A DNA stretch of 64,000 nt from Viscum album (lineage: Eukaryota; Streptophyta; Magnoliopsida; Santalales; Viscaceae). The stretch spans positions 47,104,605-47,168,604 of the forward strand of contig OY728160.1 of assembly GCA_963277665.1 (NCBI GenBank). Reading direction: 5' to 3'. Of the stretch, positions 38,646 to 53,211 are shown in pieces (within the stretch, counting starts at the first letter, position 1; each line of letters begins with the position of its first letter). The notes below the pieces were generated by a model. It did no database searches. It saw nothing but the letters and a program-made list of their open reading frames with translations, and had not been told where the DNA came from. The position numbers were made by a program, and so were the translations under genes.

Positions 38646-41600
38646 GATTCAAATAAAATTTATTTAAAATTGTAAAAAAACCAATACTTTGATAGTTAAT
38701 TTTAACTAGTGTTTATATAATAATTGGATTAAGTAAATTTATTTCAACAGTTATAATAATATCCATATATTTTTTAACTAAGACATAATCACTCTTTAAG
38801 AAATAGTTTAAATGATCAGAACATATATCGATCTATTATTTTGATTAACTGGGATGTTCTTTATTAAATTAGGGGATTTTATTTAATTTTTTTACAGAAA
38901 TTTTTATTTTTTAAAAAATTCACCCTCCCTATTGAAATACTCACTCTGACTAACACTTAGCTCTCTGAATGTCTAAATTCTCCATTTTATTATTTTATTT
39001 TCTTTAATAGAGAAGAAAAATGTATTTTTTAACTTTTATGTTTTAATTATTCAAGATCAAATATATAATCCCAAGTTATAATACATGTTTTATTTAAAAA
39101 ATATTCAAAATAAGCACACAAAACTGAAGAACTAGTAATTTGTTTAGAATACATGAAACATTTTTTGTGTGTGCTTCTTTTAAAAAAGTTAATGTTTTGA
39201 TTTCATTTGTTTTTGTGGGTGTGGGTAACACATTTCCAACACAAAAATGAAAATGTTTTAAACCAAAATTCATTAAACACAAGAGAAATACAATTTAAAA
39301 TACCTACTTCACTACTTATAGGTGAGTATGGTCAAACCCAAGGGAAAGAAATAAAAGTGTGAAACAAAAAAAAAACAACTTAACCAAAAAATAATGTTTT
39401 AAGGAAGATGAAAATGAAGATTAAAAAAGTTAATAAACTATAGTGATGTGAAAAATTATAGTGTGAAATTAATTTTAAAGGAAAAAAATGATAAAATGAT
39501 GGATTTAGGGGAAAATAAACGAGAAAAAGATGATAAAAGTATCATTAATTTTTTATTCAAATTAAACATAGAAGTAAAAAAATATATATTGAAAGTGATT
39601 TTAGACCCCTAGATATATATTGATGATCATCATTTTCTATAAAACTCTAAAAGGACTAATATGTATTTCAAAACCCAGAAAAATGATGTTTTCTTATGGA
39701 GAAAAGTGAACTTTAAACTTTTCTAATTTAAGTACTTTGGTTGAAGTTACAAGGGAAAAATAATCCAATACTATTAATATATTAGTTCATGAAGTGGAAA
39801 AAAATGATACTTATGAAGAAAAGAAAAGTAAAACTTTAGACTAAAAAGACATAACTTGAACTCACAGTGTTTCTTTATCAAGTTTATCAATTTCAAAAAA
39901 GTTATTAATTGATTCTCAACTACCAAAAGAAATCTAACTCTAAATTAATTTTTCAATTAATCATTAGAGTTTAGTTAAATAGAATCAACAAAATAGTCTA
40001 GTAATAAAAAAAATTCTCTACGACAAATATAAAGTAAGAAGATGTAAAAATATCTCAATTCATCCATTCCAATCCCATAAAAACAATCAAGTTCACATGA
40101 TAATGAAAACTGTAGTGAAAAATCTACAAGTAAACATTTGACCCAATTAATATCAATACAGAATTAATTAATTAATTAAATTAATTAATTTTAAACCATT
40201 GTGGACCCCTTATAGTTTTAGGTGAAAATTTATAATTTATAAGGAGTAGGGCCTGTGTATGGTCAATAGTAATCATGCCTCGACTTTGTGTGAGAGGCAT
40301 GCACTTTAAATTTCCATTTAACATGTTTTAAACATGGTTGTCTCAACTATGTGACCTAATTTGGGTAACCATGATGGTGAATTTTTCAATTCTAGTAGGG
40401 GAAGCATTGTTAACACATAGGTTAGTAAACGATGCACCTAAACCGTGAAAGGAACCTAAATTGTTAACTTTGTTTTATTAATTTCTAATTTGTTGTTAAA
40501 TTATATTAGAGGATTTGATCCATATCCCTACCCCTTATGTCCTTTGACTATCTACATCTTAGACTACCCTACCTCTATGGAATATGCTCCCTTCTCCTCT
40601 AAGCTCCCTATCTCCACGTGATTCTATCAGGTTCTTAGAATTTTCTGGTCAATACTTCAATGTTAGGTATCAACTTCCCTCAACCCCCCTTATTATTGGG
40701 ATTTTTCTTCTCCCCATTTCCCCTATCATAGTTTAACCATAGGTTAAGGGTATTGACCCATTTTTTATAATAGTTTCATTTTTAGGGTGTGTGATGGGTC
40801 TCTTGTGTTATCCTATTGAGTATTTCAAAATCTTATACTGAAGGAAATATGTTTTAGACCATTTTTGATCACCCTCTATCATTTCGATGTAGGTTTCTCT
40901 TTGTAACCCGTTCGTATTACATGTAATAATTTTTTTTGTGTGTTTTAAAAGAATTATTATGAATTTATAAGCATATTTTATTCTGTAGTTGGTTTATGAG
41001 GTTTTTTTATTATATTTTAAGACTGGTATGGGCCTTGGATACAAGACAATCACTTGTTTAAATTCCTTTATCCAAATTTAAAGTTATTTATTGTATTTCA
41101 GAATGTTTTTATTAGATTTAAAAATGACAGAAATAACCTAACTGGTTTGATAATGGATTTAAAATATTTTATAAAGTTGGGATTGACCTTGGTTTCATGG
41201 AAAGTGTTAGATTAAATTTCCGTTTTGATTTTCTTAAGGGATTTAAATATTTTTATATAATATGTTCAATAATGGTTTAATTTTTAAAATGGGGTGCGAT
41301 TTTTATTAAATTATTGATTTATAAAAAGTAGGGATTTGGACCTCTTTTGAATTGATTTTGATACTATGGGTCTCAGGGTGTTTTAATGTATAATTTAATA
41401 TAAGAATGAGTGTTTTTGTAAAAATGGATCTTTTCACCCTTTGGATTCCTTGAAAGAAGAAAATTAATTTTGTTTTTAAAGTGATTTTTTGGATAGAGTT
41501 GGATTTAAATTTTTTTATTCAAATAGTACTGTGAGGATTTGTTTTTCAAAGGGTTCTTGGAATATGGTTTTCAAGTAGTTCTTGGAACTAGTATTTAAAA

Positions 41601-42829
41601 AGATATTTTGAGACTAACCTTTAAAATTTGCCTTTTTAGGTGATTTTTTTGAAATGGTTGGGTTCTAAATAGAATTTTATAATGTTTTAAAAAATTTGGT
41701 TTAAAATTGAATTTGAAATGAAATTTCGAATGACTTTAAGAATTGGGTGTGTGGATCAACATCTTTAAGGGTGTGTTCTAAAAGTAATTTTTCTACATTT
41801 AATGGGATTAAAAATTCATGATACCCTCTCAGAGCTTTTTTTAATTAAATTAAATGTTATGGATCTGAAACTCATGGGGGGCGACTTTTGTTGACATGAA
41901 TTTTTTTATAAATATGCATGGACTTATGTTTCAGGAGGCTTCATGTGAGGGTATGGGAGGTGGGGCCTGATCTATTTGGAAATTATTTGTATTTGTTGTT
42001 AGTGTATATTGATATATCACAAACTTTATTGAATTTTCATTTGAGTCCTAGGATATAGTAGATGACTTGATTATGGAAAACCCTAGTGAAAATAATGGGT
42101 TTACTAGGGAGTGTTTCTTGGATACTCTAAGAAGGTTATACCGAAAGGAGTGATAGGTCATTATACTAGATATATTTTTATTCGTATGGATGAAGGAAAT
42201 ATAGTGAAGTTCATTTATGAGTAGACTGATGGGACTACTAATGAAATTATAGGTTTGGTAGTGATGACCTAGGTTCCTTGTCATGAGTTCAAGTCAGTTA
42301 TCATTATATCCCAGTGACTATTCCCATGACACTGTTATTTTTGGATACTTTAGGGGATTTAATTTTATGATTTGTTAATATCCCTTAGTTTTATTAATTA
42401 TAATATTACAATTATTTTACTGTGTTCTTGGATTATGTTTCATTGATTCATGGTTGGGATCATATAATTTATGTATCACATTGAGTGTGTTTTTTATGAC
42501 TTTCAAATGGGTTTCTTTAGAATTGCTTTGGATTTTTTAATATTTTAATGGAATGGTTTTCCATAAATTATCTTATGAAAATGGGATTTTCATGAGATTT
42601 TTGAAAAAGGGGAAAACTTTTTTTCTTTTTTAACAATTTAAAATATAATTTCTTTGATTTAAAGGTTTAATTATAGTTTTTTTAATGATCCTTGTTTTTA
42701 TTTTGTAAAATGGGCAGTTGTTTGAAAATGTGAATGTGTATTGGTTTTATAAATCATATTAAAAACCTAATAAATACATTTAATTTTAAAATATAATTTT
42801 ATAAAAAAATTTACTAAGTGTTTTCAATA
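38646..42829. other. AT-rich tract, possible decayed plus-strand LTR
   Basis: I can name nothing here with confidence. A palindromic TTAATTAA-rich run is at 40163-40192. From about 40480 to 42360 base composition changes: a C-rich stretch (40520-40740) is followed by T-rich DNA, as in the transcribed part of gypsy LTRs read on the plus strand, but I see no terminus, PBS or TATA box that proves it. Confidence 0.4.
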
Positions 42830-43875
42830 GTTTAAAATGGTTGTGGTGGCATTCAATTGGCCATTTTGATTTTAGAATCAACACTCTTGAGGCCATTTCA
42901 ATTACCATGGTGCACCCTTTGTTTTTCACATCCATTCATCTCATCTTAAACTCCTAATAGAACTCCCATGGTGCATTACATATTGTTCATAGGTGATAAT
43001 TTTTTTTAAAACACACACTAAAAATACCCACAGTGAGATTCTCTAGTTATTCAGCTTACCGTTTTTAGTGAACCATTTTCAAACTTCTCCATTACTTTAT
43101 TCTTAGGGCACCATTACTTGAATAAAAAAAACTTCTATTGATTTTTTGCACCATTTATTTCCACCATGCCCCAAGAGGTTTTCATTTTGAGTAAACAATT
43201 CATCTGATGAACCATGAACCAACCTTAACGGTGTATTGGTGCTTTTTTTGAGTTCAAATTTCTCATAAAAATTCATAAAGAACACAATAATATAACTCCA
43301 TCCTAAAAAATATATGAATTTTATTTTCATATGAATTTTATCTTTAAAAAATATATCTTTAGGACTTTGAATATTTTTATTTCATAAGACTTTGGGGGAA
43401 AATGTATGAATTCATACACAAATCATAATAATTCATAGATTTTCCTAAATTTACTCATTTCATGTTAAAATAAAGAACATTCAAAACAATTAAAATAAAA
43501 TTAATTTTTAAGAAATTATTTCTAAAAATGATTAAAAACAATTAAAAACCCTAAATTAATATATTTTTTCCATTAACCAAAAGTTATTATAAAAATATAA
43601 AAATGAAACAATTACCATTAAATTGATAAAATTTCCAGAATATATTTAATAAATTAATAAGAAAAATATATGGAAATATGAGTTTCATTATTCCCCCGCA
43701 CATAACCATTTCAATCCGAAAAAATCATTTACACTATGGTCAAAACAAATATCCCAAGATAAAAAATGGAAAGACTACTCAACTCAAACACCAAAGAGTT
43801 ATCATTCCTTATACATGGATAAAAGTTACCAAACTCCTCACCAATCATAAAATTATATTCAATATAATGTAAATA
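42830..43875. repeat. Diverged direct repeat, copy A (possible LTR)
   Basis: Matches 47955-48985 in the same orientation. Shared blocks: GGCCATT-TGATTT-AGAATC near 42860, CACTAAAAA then GTGAGATT and ATTCAGCTT near 43015-43060, TTTGAGTTCAAATTTCT near 43245, and AAGTTACC then TATATT near 43825-43870. About 130 bp near 43740-43820 are not in copy B. Divergence is high. No TG...CA ends are recognisable. Confidence 0.6.
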
Positions 43876-46800
43876 TCCATTTTAATTTCATACCTAATTC
43901 TTGAGAAATGTAGTTATCCCTCTCTCAAGTTTTTTGATATATATATTTTCTTATTTCTATGGAATTCATGATCTCTATAGGTTATATATCTTACTAGAAT
44001 CTCTTAATCAAATAGTAAAAAATGTTTCAATCATTAGGGATTTTACATGGGTTGTTCTATGGATAAGGTTTATCTTGTTAAAAATAAAAAACAATAGAGG
44101 ATGAATGAGGTGTCTTAGGATCTAAATTGAAGATAATGTATTAAAATAGTTTCCCTCCAGAATGGTGTGTGCCTCACTCAGCTCAAAAATGATTCACCTC
44201 AAAAACAATTCTTTTATAGTTTGGAAGACTACACATAATAATTTAAGTAGCAGTAGAATATTTCTTCCCTCTTCCATAATTTTAGTTTTTTTCCTTTATC
44301 ATATTAGGAATTTGACCTTAAATTTATGTGTGTTGGAAGAGACACATATTTTTTCTTCCAACAATAATGAACTCCCAGAATAGATTTTTATTAATATTTG
44401 GGCCAGCCTTAACCTTTATATTATGATTTTTTAGTTTTCCACCATAAAAGTAATCAATATAGAAACGCATTCAATTTCATAATAAATAAGTTATTAAATT
44501 AGTACAAAACAACCAAATTCCCCCCAACCACAGACATTATTTGGACAATAATCATTTATTATGATTTATAGTAGGTTATATTGGGATAAATTTCTCATAA
44601 TGTGGCTATATAATAAGTTACTAGGGGATTAATAAAGGTATTATGTAAGGAAAGACTAAAATTGGATTTGAATAAAATGAAGGATTAAAAAACGATGACT
44701 TTAACAAACACGACACAATCCATGAATTCTAAATGATTGAAAAAATAGGAAAAAAATAATTTTGGATCACATAACCTGACTTAATAATTTCAAGAAAAAG
44801 AAAAATTTAAATAATATGTCACTTTTTTTGAAACTTCTCAAGTAGGGAAAGATATTATTTATTGATAATACATGTTTACACAAGTTTTATGTTCAACAAA
44901 ACATATTTAATTGAGATAATTATATAATATCAAACCAAATACATTCAAAAATCATCTAAATCATCAAATTTTAAAATAAATAAATGTTAAAAAATACTAA
45001 GTTGGTTTTAATTTACCAAAAGTATTCAATGAATATCAATGACCCTAAAAACATTCCAAAAATTTAAAACAGAAAATAAAACATTCAATATAAATATAAG
45101 AATATTTTTAAAAAATAAAAAGAGTATACACAAAAAAATCCCTAAAAACATGATAAAATCCACCCATGATTAAAATTAAATAACCTATAATTAAATCTCA
45201 ATCATAATTAAAGTAATAAGTAAAGTGTCTAAAAATATAGAAAGATAAAACATGAGTTTATTTATAGGTGGTGGCATTGAGTTAAGCACATAGATTCTTA
45301 CATTTAAACCTAAAATAAAGAAAATATACAATGTAAAAAGTTTATTAAAATTAAAATTTTAATAATTAAAAATAGAATGGTAAATAATAGGGATAAAACA
45401 TGATTTTGACCCCAAAGTGATAACTTTTTTTAAATTCCTCCAATTGAAAATTTAAGTTGTCAGCAAAAATCAAATGGTGGATATGGTTTCTTGCTCATGA
45501 AGCAACAAAAATACTTATTTCAAGTTCTAATCACTTCACATTGGTTGAAGAGGAACCCATGAATATATTACAGTATTTCCATCCCCATTACAATAAGCAA
45601 TATAATTTATATTGGGGGAAGGAAAAAGATTGGGTCTTTATCTTCTTCTTCCACTTCTTTCACTTTATACATGGCACAATCTTTTTTAATTTTATTATAT
45701 ATTTCATTAAAGTTATTTTTTTAATAAATTCAACATGAATAATATTAAAACATAATGAATCAGTATAAAATTGTTCCCTTTCAAGTATGTCAATTTGAAA
45801 GTCGATCTCTTCAGGAAGGGTCACTGGAAAATTAGTCTTAGAAGGGGAATATTCTTATTTATCATCCTTCTCCAAGGTAATATATGTTTTGGAAGAATAT
45901 GAAAAATAAATGTAGTGGGTTTTAATAGTCAATTAATTTTAAATAAAATTAGAAATAAGTAAGTTCAAATAATTATTATCTCCCTAACTTGGTTTTTTTT
46001 TAATTTTTCATTCTTTTCACACTGCCACTTGGAGTTGGGTTTTCATGTATGGACATATGTAGAAAATATCCTTCATCTTCTCTTAAAATGATACTAAATA
46101 ATTGATTTATTCATTCAAATTGATGGATAGGGATATATAGAGTGGTTTTAGTTTCATGTTTTTGAAATATTGGAGAGCCACTTAATGTTTCATCTTCTAT
46201 AAAGTTTGACCAATACTTATCCAAATCATGTGGATATCCCAAATGTGTATCATCTGAAATGTTTATCACAAATACCTCTTCTAAAAATGTCTAAGAGGGG
46301 CCGAATAGATCTTGTATGTACTTCCTTAAGAACCATATAGGTTCTTTATCTATTAATGTTAGTGGAATAATATTTACTTTTTTATTAGATTACTTTTTTT
46401 CGTTCCACTATAAATATCTGACCCTTATAATAAAAGTTGAAGGGATATTCCTTTGGTTACTCACTTCATCATGTATTATAAAATTATAATATATTTGAAT
46501 ATTAAATGTTTCTACCATGTTATAATCATCAACATAGTTATCAAGATAAACATATAAAAATTCACCATTAAATTTCATCATTCACCTAAGAAATTAATTA
46601 CTTTCAATGAATTTTTTTCTTTAGTGTTTTTTAAATTTTTGATATTTTTTTTGTTTTTTTGAAGAATGTGCATAATTAATTAAAATACCTTAAAATGATG
46701 CTAGATTTATTTTATGGTATTATCAAAGACCTATGTTAAATAAATTTTTGTTACATATCCATTTAACATAGTGAAATCCCTAAGGTCAGTTTCCTGAGGA

Positions 46801-46903
46801 GGAATATTAAAAATACTATTATTCTATTCTCGTTAGCTATAAACTAACAAATATACTAATAAATCAATAAAGTAATATAATGTGGGTTTTGAAATTCATA
46901 TGA

Positions 46904-46935
<32 letters not shown>

Positions 46936-47954
46936 GTGATTGAAAAAAATAGAATAAGAAAATACACCCTGAAGATAGTATAAGAAGTTTGTTTCTCTCA
47001 AGTGTTCATAGTAATACAATCATTGTTATAAAAATACATTATCAATATTATATTAAGTGTTGTGATCAAAACATGTCCCACCACATCATCATTATTTGAA
47101 TTTTTATTACACCAAATTTCTATCTTTAGACGTGGGTCAGTACTTTCTAAATCCATAAACGTTACCTCTTCATTGACCAACATTGTTCATATCATACACA
47201 ATTGTATTCAGGGATAAAATAATTAAGGGGAGTAATATTGGAAACAAGGAAGAAGGAAAACATAGTAGAAAAAATAAAGAAACCTATAACCACAATAAAT
47301 TTAACCAATATTCCAATTCTTAGAATAGAATAATGAAATCTTATTAGAGCACAAGAAGTCAAGTAAATCTACTCCCACTCTCGACTTATAGTGAGATTAG
47401 TTCTCAATTTTCTTAAAGATGAGAATCAAATAGAGGGAGAAACAAAAAAAGATAAAAATGGGAGAGATTGAAGTGAAAAATGGTATATATATATATATAA
47501 ATGAAAATTTATATTAAGCACTATAACTATAATCATGGTCCCCTCTAATGATAGAAAGTTAAAATCCTCCTAGAACAAATAGATTTATTCTTATAGAAAA
47601 CAAATAGTAGATTTGGTGTAAAATAATAATGGAGTTTAGGTTGCATGAATAGGGAATTGATCTTTTTTATAGTATGTTCATGTGGAATCTTCCTATTGGT
47701 AATAGAAACAATGTCTTCTTCATGAATATTATTCACACATGATTGACTTGGAAGAATTATATTGCCATAGAATTCACTTGGCATCAAAATAGTATGATTA
47801 TTAAATCCCCCTATGGTTGAATGACTCTTTATATTTTATTTTAATGGTGGAACATGATAAAAAATATATGAGATGATAATGTCTATTTTCAAATACCATC
47901 AAGAACAAACCATGATGTATTGAAAATATCTTGTTTATTTTTCACATTTCTAGT
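43876..47954 (-). other. Interior of repeat pair with unassigned minus-strand coding fossils
   Basis: About 4 kb between the two direct repeats. Minus-strand translation gives pieces that look coding rather than random: 47545-47787 (80 codons, starts MMPSEFYGNIILPSQSC), 46998-47183 (61 codons, contains LESTDPRLKIEIWCNKN), about 46090-46560 (two long stretches split by stops, one with LGYPHDLDKYWSNFIEDE), and about 45760-45900 (FPVTLPEEIDFQIDILERE). I recognise no gag, RT, integrase, transposase or host domain in them. Near 47895 the plus strand has AAATACCA, which may be a decayed initiator-Met PBS on the minus strand. An (AT)n run is at 46904-46936. Possible explanations are a non-autonomous LTR element, a decayed pararetrovirus-type insertion, or an unknown element. 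Confidence 0.4.
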
Positions 47955-48985
47955 GACCGTAGCCATTTCCATGTCGTAATGGTCATCAGATGGCCATTAT
48001 GATTTGAGAATTGGTTCAATTGAGGGTAATTATATACCTATTTTTCACCATCAATTATTATAGGCATTTATATCATGTGAAATGGTTAATATAATTCCGA
48101 TGTTATTCTCCCCATTGTACATATGTGATCTCATCTCCTGAAATGCCCACTAAAAACACTAATGGTGAGATTATCTTAACATTCAGCTTGTTTTTTACAA
48201 TGAATCATATTCAAAATTATTTATTACTCCATCCTTGTAGCACCACATCTCCTCTCAGTCCCATTTGATCATGATTTTATCATTACAAATTTCCACCACA
48301 CCCATAGAGGGGCCTATTTTGACTATGGATTTTATAATGTGATCCATGAAGAACCCTCTATGGTGTAGAAGTGCCAGTTTTGAGTCTATATTTAATCATT
48401 TTATCTATGAATAACCCTCCACACTGTATAAGTGCATGTTTTGAGTTCAAATTTCTTTCGAAAATTTACTAAGTAAAAAATCTTAAGGCTTCATCCCCCA
48501 AAGTGTATGAATTTAAATTTTATATGACTTCCTGCATGAAAACACATGAATTCATACCTTTGAAAATATTCAGTTCATATGACTTTGGAATAAATGTATT
48601 ACTTCACTCAAAATTCACAGGACTTCTTAGATTTTCAGAAATACACTCATCTCATGTTTAAAATTAGATTTTTCCAAATAATTCAAATGAAATCAAGGAT
48701 TACGAAGTTATTTCAAAAAATGATTGAAAACACTAAAACCCACAAATTAATCCATTTTCAAAATTAATAAAAATGTACTCTAAAATATATAAAAATGAGA
48801 TAATTACCCTTAATTTCATAAAATAGTGGGGATATATTAAATTAATCAACAAGAAAAATAAATAAAAATATAAGTTTTATTAGAGTTAGTATAAAAATAT
48901 TAAAACCAACTGAAAATTTCATCTATAGGTGATAGAAGTTACCTTCTTACCCATTGTAATTTGGTGTTATATTTATAGTGTAAAA
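47955..48985. repeat. Diverged direct repeat, copy B (possible LTR)
   Basis: See copy A at 42830-43875. Here the block ACTAAAAACACTAATGGTGAGATT is near 48150, GTTTTGAGTTCAAATTTCTTT near 48440, and AAGTTACCTTCTTACCCATTG near 48937. If the pair are LTRs with a minus-strand interior, this copy is the 5' LTR. Confidence 0.6.
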
Positions 48986-51390
48986 TATGGGGTCTGGTAT
49001 AACAATAAACTACAAAAATGAGTAGTCTCTTACACCGAGGATGAACCTTGAAAAAAATAAGTGTGTTCCTTGATCTTATTTAATTTATATACTCATCTCT
49101 CAGGGATGCGTATAATTATTCAAGAGAGGGAATTAGATCTTAAATATTCATTGATCTTAATTTATAAATAAAAATAAATTATAAAAGTTGGGATACAATG
49201 ATATACCCATTAGTGTGGTCATTCAATCCAAAGAAGCTGACACTCAGCCATACCTGAATGAAGTATTAACAAAAAATAGAGAAGGAATATACAAGTTTTA
49301 CAAGGATAATTCAGTGTGTGGGTACCAAATCCTTAATGAATCTAGTTTATAAACTATTCTATGGTTTTTATGAAGATAAAAAATCTCGGATTACATGTTT
49401 TTAAGATAAATATCATCCTATAGCCTTATATTTACCAACACATAAACATCATCCCATTAGAGTTACAACTCCCACTATTTACAATATAATAATAATAGTT
49501 TGAATAAGATCACTTGAAAATTTGTGTTTCTTATGTAGTTGTCTATGATATCCCTCTTTGATCCTTAAATAATATCAAAATAGTAATTTCTCACCTATTA
49601 AATCTCTTCAAAGAATTATATTAAATAATGAACTCTGAACAGTTGGGATTTCTGAAATCATATAGAACCATTTGTTGATCTACTTATTTATCTAAAACCA
49701 CAGATTATTAGGCTCATGCAACTTTTTCTTATTTATATTGAACTTTGACTTCATGATCTATTTCTCTCAGTATTTTATATTAATTTGGTCATCTTATATA
49801 TCTCTTGGATTTATTTCTAGCTTTATAAATTCTCAATATTACTAAATTATTTTAATTTATATAATTCAAATTTATATAAAATTTTAGAAAATTATCACAA
49901 TAAAATGGTATGATGAGATCCGTTGAGAATTTAATCAATATTATTTTTCAAATGAGATCATTCCCATGATCACACAACATTATCTTATTCCTTTAACCGC
50001 TATACCCTATAAAATTATTGATATAAATCTCTTATATTTAATCACATTTTAGTTGATAAACAAAAGTGATTGTTAAATCCTTAAAATATGATCACCATTT
50101 AGAATAATTTAAAAATATATTTGTTTAAGAGTTACACAATTACCCAATAGTGATATCCTATTCATTACACTAGATTAGCTTTGGTTTAATCTTCTTTGTC
50201 CTATTCAAGACATGGATGATCTATTCAATATACAAAAACTCTTTAGAAATTAGACATTTAATAAATCTTACACTTGGTTTCTCACCTTAAATCTCCACAA
50301 GATTTTTTATATGTGATTAATCAATGAAAAAAACACAAAATAATCCCATTATAAAATTAAAATAATCCTAAGATATTTCTTGTTTAACAAAATCAATTTT
50401 GGTTCTTTCTTACTGATGAATTTATTTTCACCATATAATCTTATTATTTATGAAATGAAGTTCACAATCTATTTATTCATATTGAATCTAAATTTATATG
50501 TGAATATTTAAGAAATAAATTTTAGTTTTATAATAAAAATATATATTTTTATTTAGAATATTATTTTTGGAAAACTTAGAATTTTTATTGTTTAACATTC
50601 TCAAATTTTTACAATGTAATGAACCTTACATTTTTTTTGTGAAATTTATAATTTTTAGGGAAATTTATGAATATCCAATTATCCTTAAAAAGTTCATTCA
50701 ATAAAATTATGAATTCCTTGGGCAACCATACGATGTTTGGAATCAACCTTATTAACATTGAAAATAAACATTATGAATAATTATTTTACCATTTTCATAG
50801 ACGACATAACATTATAAAGATATATATCAACTTTAAAAATATTAGGAAATAAACTTATGATGTTTCATTTTCTAAATTTTATAATTTTATCAACCTTATA
50901 ATGTATAAGGTGAATATTATAAAGATAAGTACATTTCTATTTTTCAGGACTCACATAGAATTTTAGATTCTCTTTAAATAATTATAGAAACACTTGAATT
51001 CATCTCAAGGAATTTCTAATATTCTATAAATAGACTCAATAATATCTCAGTAGTCTCTAATGATTCTCAAACATGGTTAAAAATAAATATAATGCTTCAA
51101 CCATTACAGATGGAATTTCAATCTCTCTCTTTGGATTTTTTGTCAACACTACTCAATTTTTTTATATCCACTCAACTCATTTCTCTCTAATAATAACTTT
51201 TTCAAAAAATAAATAATGAACAATATAATCATTAAATCACAGCCTCTCTAAAATGAGAAGTGTACGAACATCACACTATCAAATAATGTAATGTTTTTTA
51301 TATAAGTCCATCGATCAGTGATATGAAATTGTTGATTAGGGATATAAATGAAACCCCTTAATTCACAATTTCATTTCTCTACGATTTATC
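48986..51390. other. AT-rich tract, nothing recognised
   Basis: No domain, terminus or RNA gene seen. Composition is uniformly AT-rich up to the copia LTR start at 51391. Confidence 0.6.
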
Positions 51391-53211
51391 TGTTGGTTGG
51401 AGTAGTTAACTCAAGAGGGGAGGGGTGAATTGAGTTACTATATAAAAATTATGGTTTAAAAGATATTAGTTTTACAAATAACAATTTCTCCAAAAATAGA
51501 TAAAACCCAGTTAATCAAGGTTATACTGTTATAAGAGTTTGACTATTTAAACAACTTCTTAGAAGATTGATTAATTCTCAGTAATCTTAAATGGTATTTT
51601 TAAAATTAATTTTGAAGTTATCCTTCTAAGACAAATCGGATATAACTTCTTTCCAAGACTAACTATCCAAGTGAATTTAGTGTTTTTCTGGATTATGCAG
51701 TAAAGAAGTAAAACAGAGTAGACTAAATTTAAATAGCACATCTGATATAAAACAAGTGGTTCAGTCTCAAGCAAAAACATAATCCACTCCACTTGGTGAT
51801 CACCTACCACCAAGTAGTTTATATAAATAAACTCTGATCCTAACCCTGGATCGGGGTTAATAATAGTACATGGACTGTCCATGACACGCAGGGACCTCTT
51901 CCACAGTTTTCGTTGGTAAAAAAAAATAATGACCATGCCACACAGGGACCTCTTCTATATTTGTCGTGGGAAAACAAGGGTAAAGAATTTGGTGTGAGGA
52001 TTTTTAAATCCTCCTATTCAGCACAAGAGTCAGTGTGTGAGTAAAATATAAAGAGTACACACACTACTCAAAAGTAAAATAAAGAAATCATTGAGAGAGA
52101 GAGTAGATAGGAGTTCATAATTCTATAGTGATTATCAGTGCAACTTTGGACTCCTTGGATAAGACAAAAATGCTTCTGAGTCCTCTGATTTTTTATGTTG
52201 AAAAAATAGAGTGTCGCAATTCAGATTTTGTTCTTCACAAGTAAATATGTTCGTTGAATTCCAGTTTACTTCATGTATTCTTTAGTAGAGTTGGAATGCA
52301 TGCATGAGACAATTATTTCTTTTAAGATCTTGCAATTTGTTCTTTGTGGTTATGCTCAGGCTTTCTTTCTATTGAGTATGGTGCACTCACGTTTCTTTCA
52401 TTGTTGTATATATTACTTACTCTTGGACACTCTGTATTATTTATCTTCAAATGCATGAGGGTTATCCGATAGGTTCCATATGTGTCGTACCTTGTAGCTT
52501 GTCCTATGTCTACAATGAAACATTAATTATTTCAGTTCATTAAAGACATCAAATATGACCGTTAAAAAGTTAAATTGAAAGATGAAAAAATAGGTTAAGA
52601 AATAGTGTCCCAGTATATTATGAAAATGGTGTCTTCTTCACGTTATCTCCTTGTCACAATGTCTCCTTCATGGTTTCTCCTTGTCACAGTGTCTTGCTTA
52701 TTGTTTCTGGCTTCTGGAGCCTTGATCATAGTTTCTGGATTCATGGTGCCTTGATGATCATGTCTTGCTAACTGTGTTTGGAACTTAGGCAAACAGAGTG
52801 TCTGGCTTACGATGTCTTTTCTTAGTGGGTTTATTCACAGTGTCAGGATTACTGTGTCATGGTGTCTCATGGTCATAGTGTCTCATTGATCACGGTGTCT
52901 GAGACTTAGGCTTCACGGTGTTTGCTTCATCGCAGTGTTCTTGTTCATGGTGTCTGTTTCTTTCTCACAGTATCTGACTTACTGTGTCAAGCTTCATGGT
53001 GTCTTGTACATAGTCAAATAACTATATTCAGACTTAAATAGTAATATGTATAAAATGAATTGAGCTTAGCCATGATCAATTATGAGATAACTTGAAACAT
53101 AAATACACATGATTAATAAGATTTTTGAGATTTTTGATTATTAATAATATTTTTAATTATTATTGATATTTGTGATCATTAAAACATGATTAATACATGT
53201 GGAGTCAAACA
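51391..53211 (-). repeat. 3' LTR of the Sirevirus-like element
   Basis: Starts TGTTGG and ends CAAACA, giving near-perfect inverted termini (TGTTTG...CCAACA on the element strand), followed at once by the PPT complement. An AAGAGGGGAGGGGTGAATTG segment lies 25 bp from the start. A ~43-bp module (CCATG-CACACAGGGACCTCTTC) is duplicated at 51879 and 51933. The GTGTCT-rich array occupies about 52606-53010. The other LTR is outside the window, so LTR divergence cannot be judged. Confidence 0.85.
52606..53010 (-). repeat. Degenerate array of CA(C/T)GGTGTCT motifs in the copia LTR
   Basis: About 24 copies of a GTGTCT core, mostly preceded by CATG, CACA or CACG, are packed into 400 bp. Exact GGTGTCT starts at 52629, 52861, 52894, 52949 and 52999; the rest vary by one or two bases (for example CACAGTGTCTTG, CATAGTGTCTCA). 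Spacing is irregular, about 12-30 bp. On the element strand the core reads AGACACC(A/G)TG. Confidence 0.8.

Noticed and set aside
41340..41380. TTTTGATACTATGGGTCTC as a possible primer-binding site on the plus strand
   Set aside because: It does not match the TGGTATCAGAG form and no LTR end lies beside it.
46470..46560. YVDD in a minus-strand translation as a possible RT catalytic box
   Set aside because: The flanking residues do not fit any RT motif and no other RT block is found on either side.
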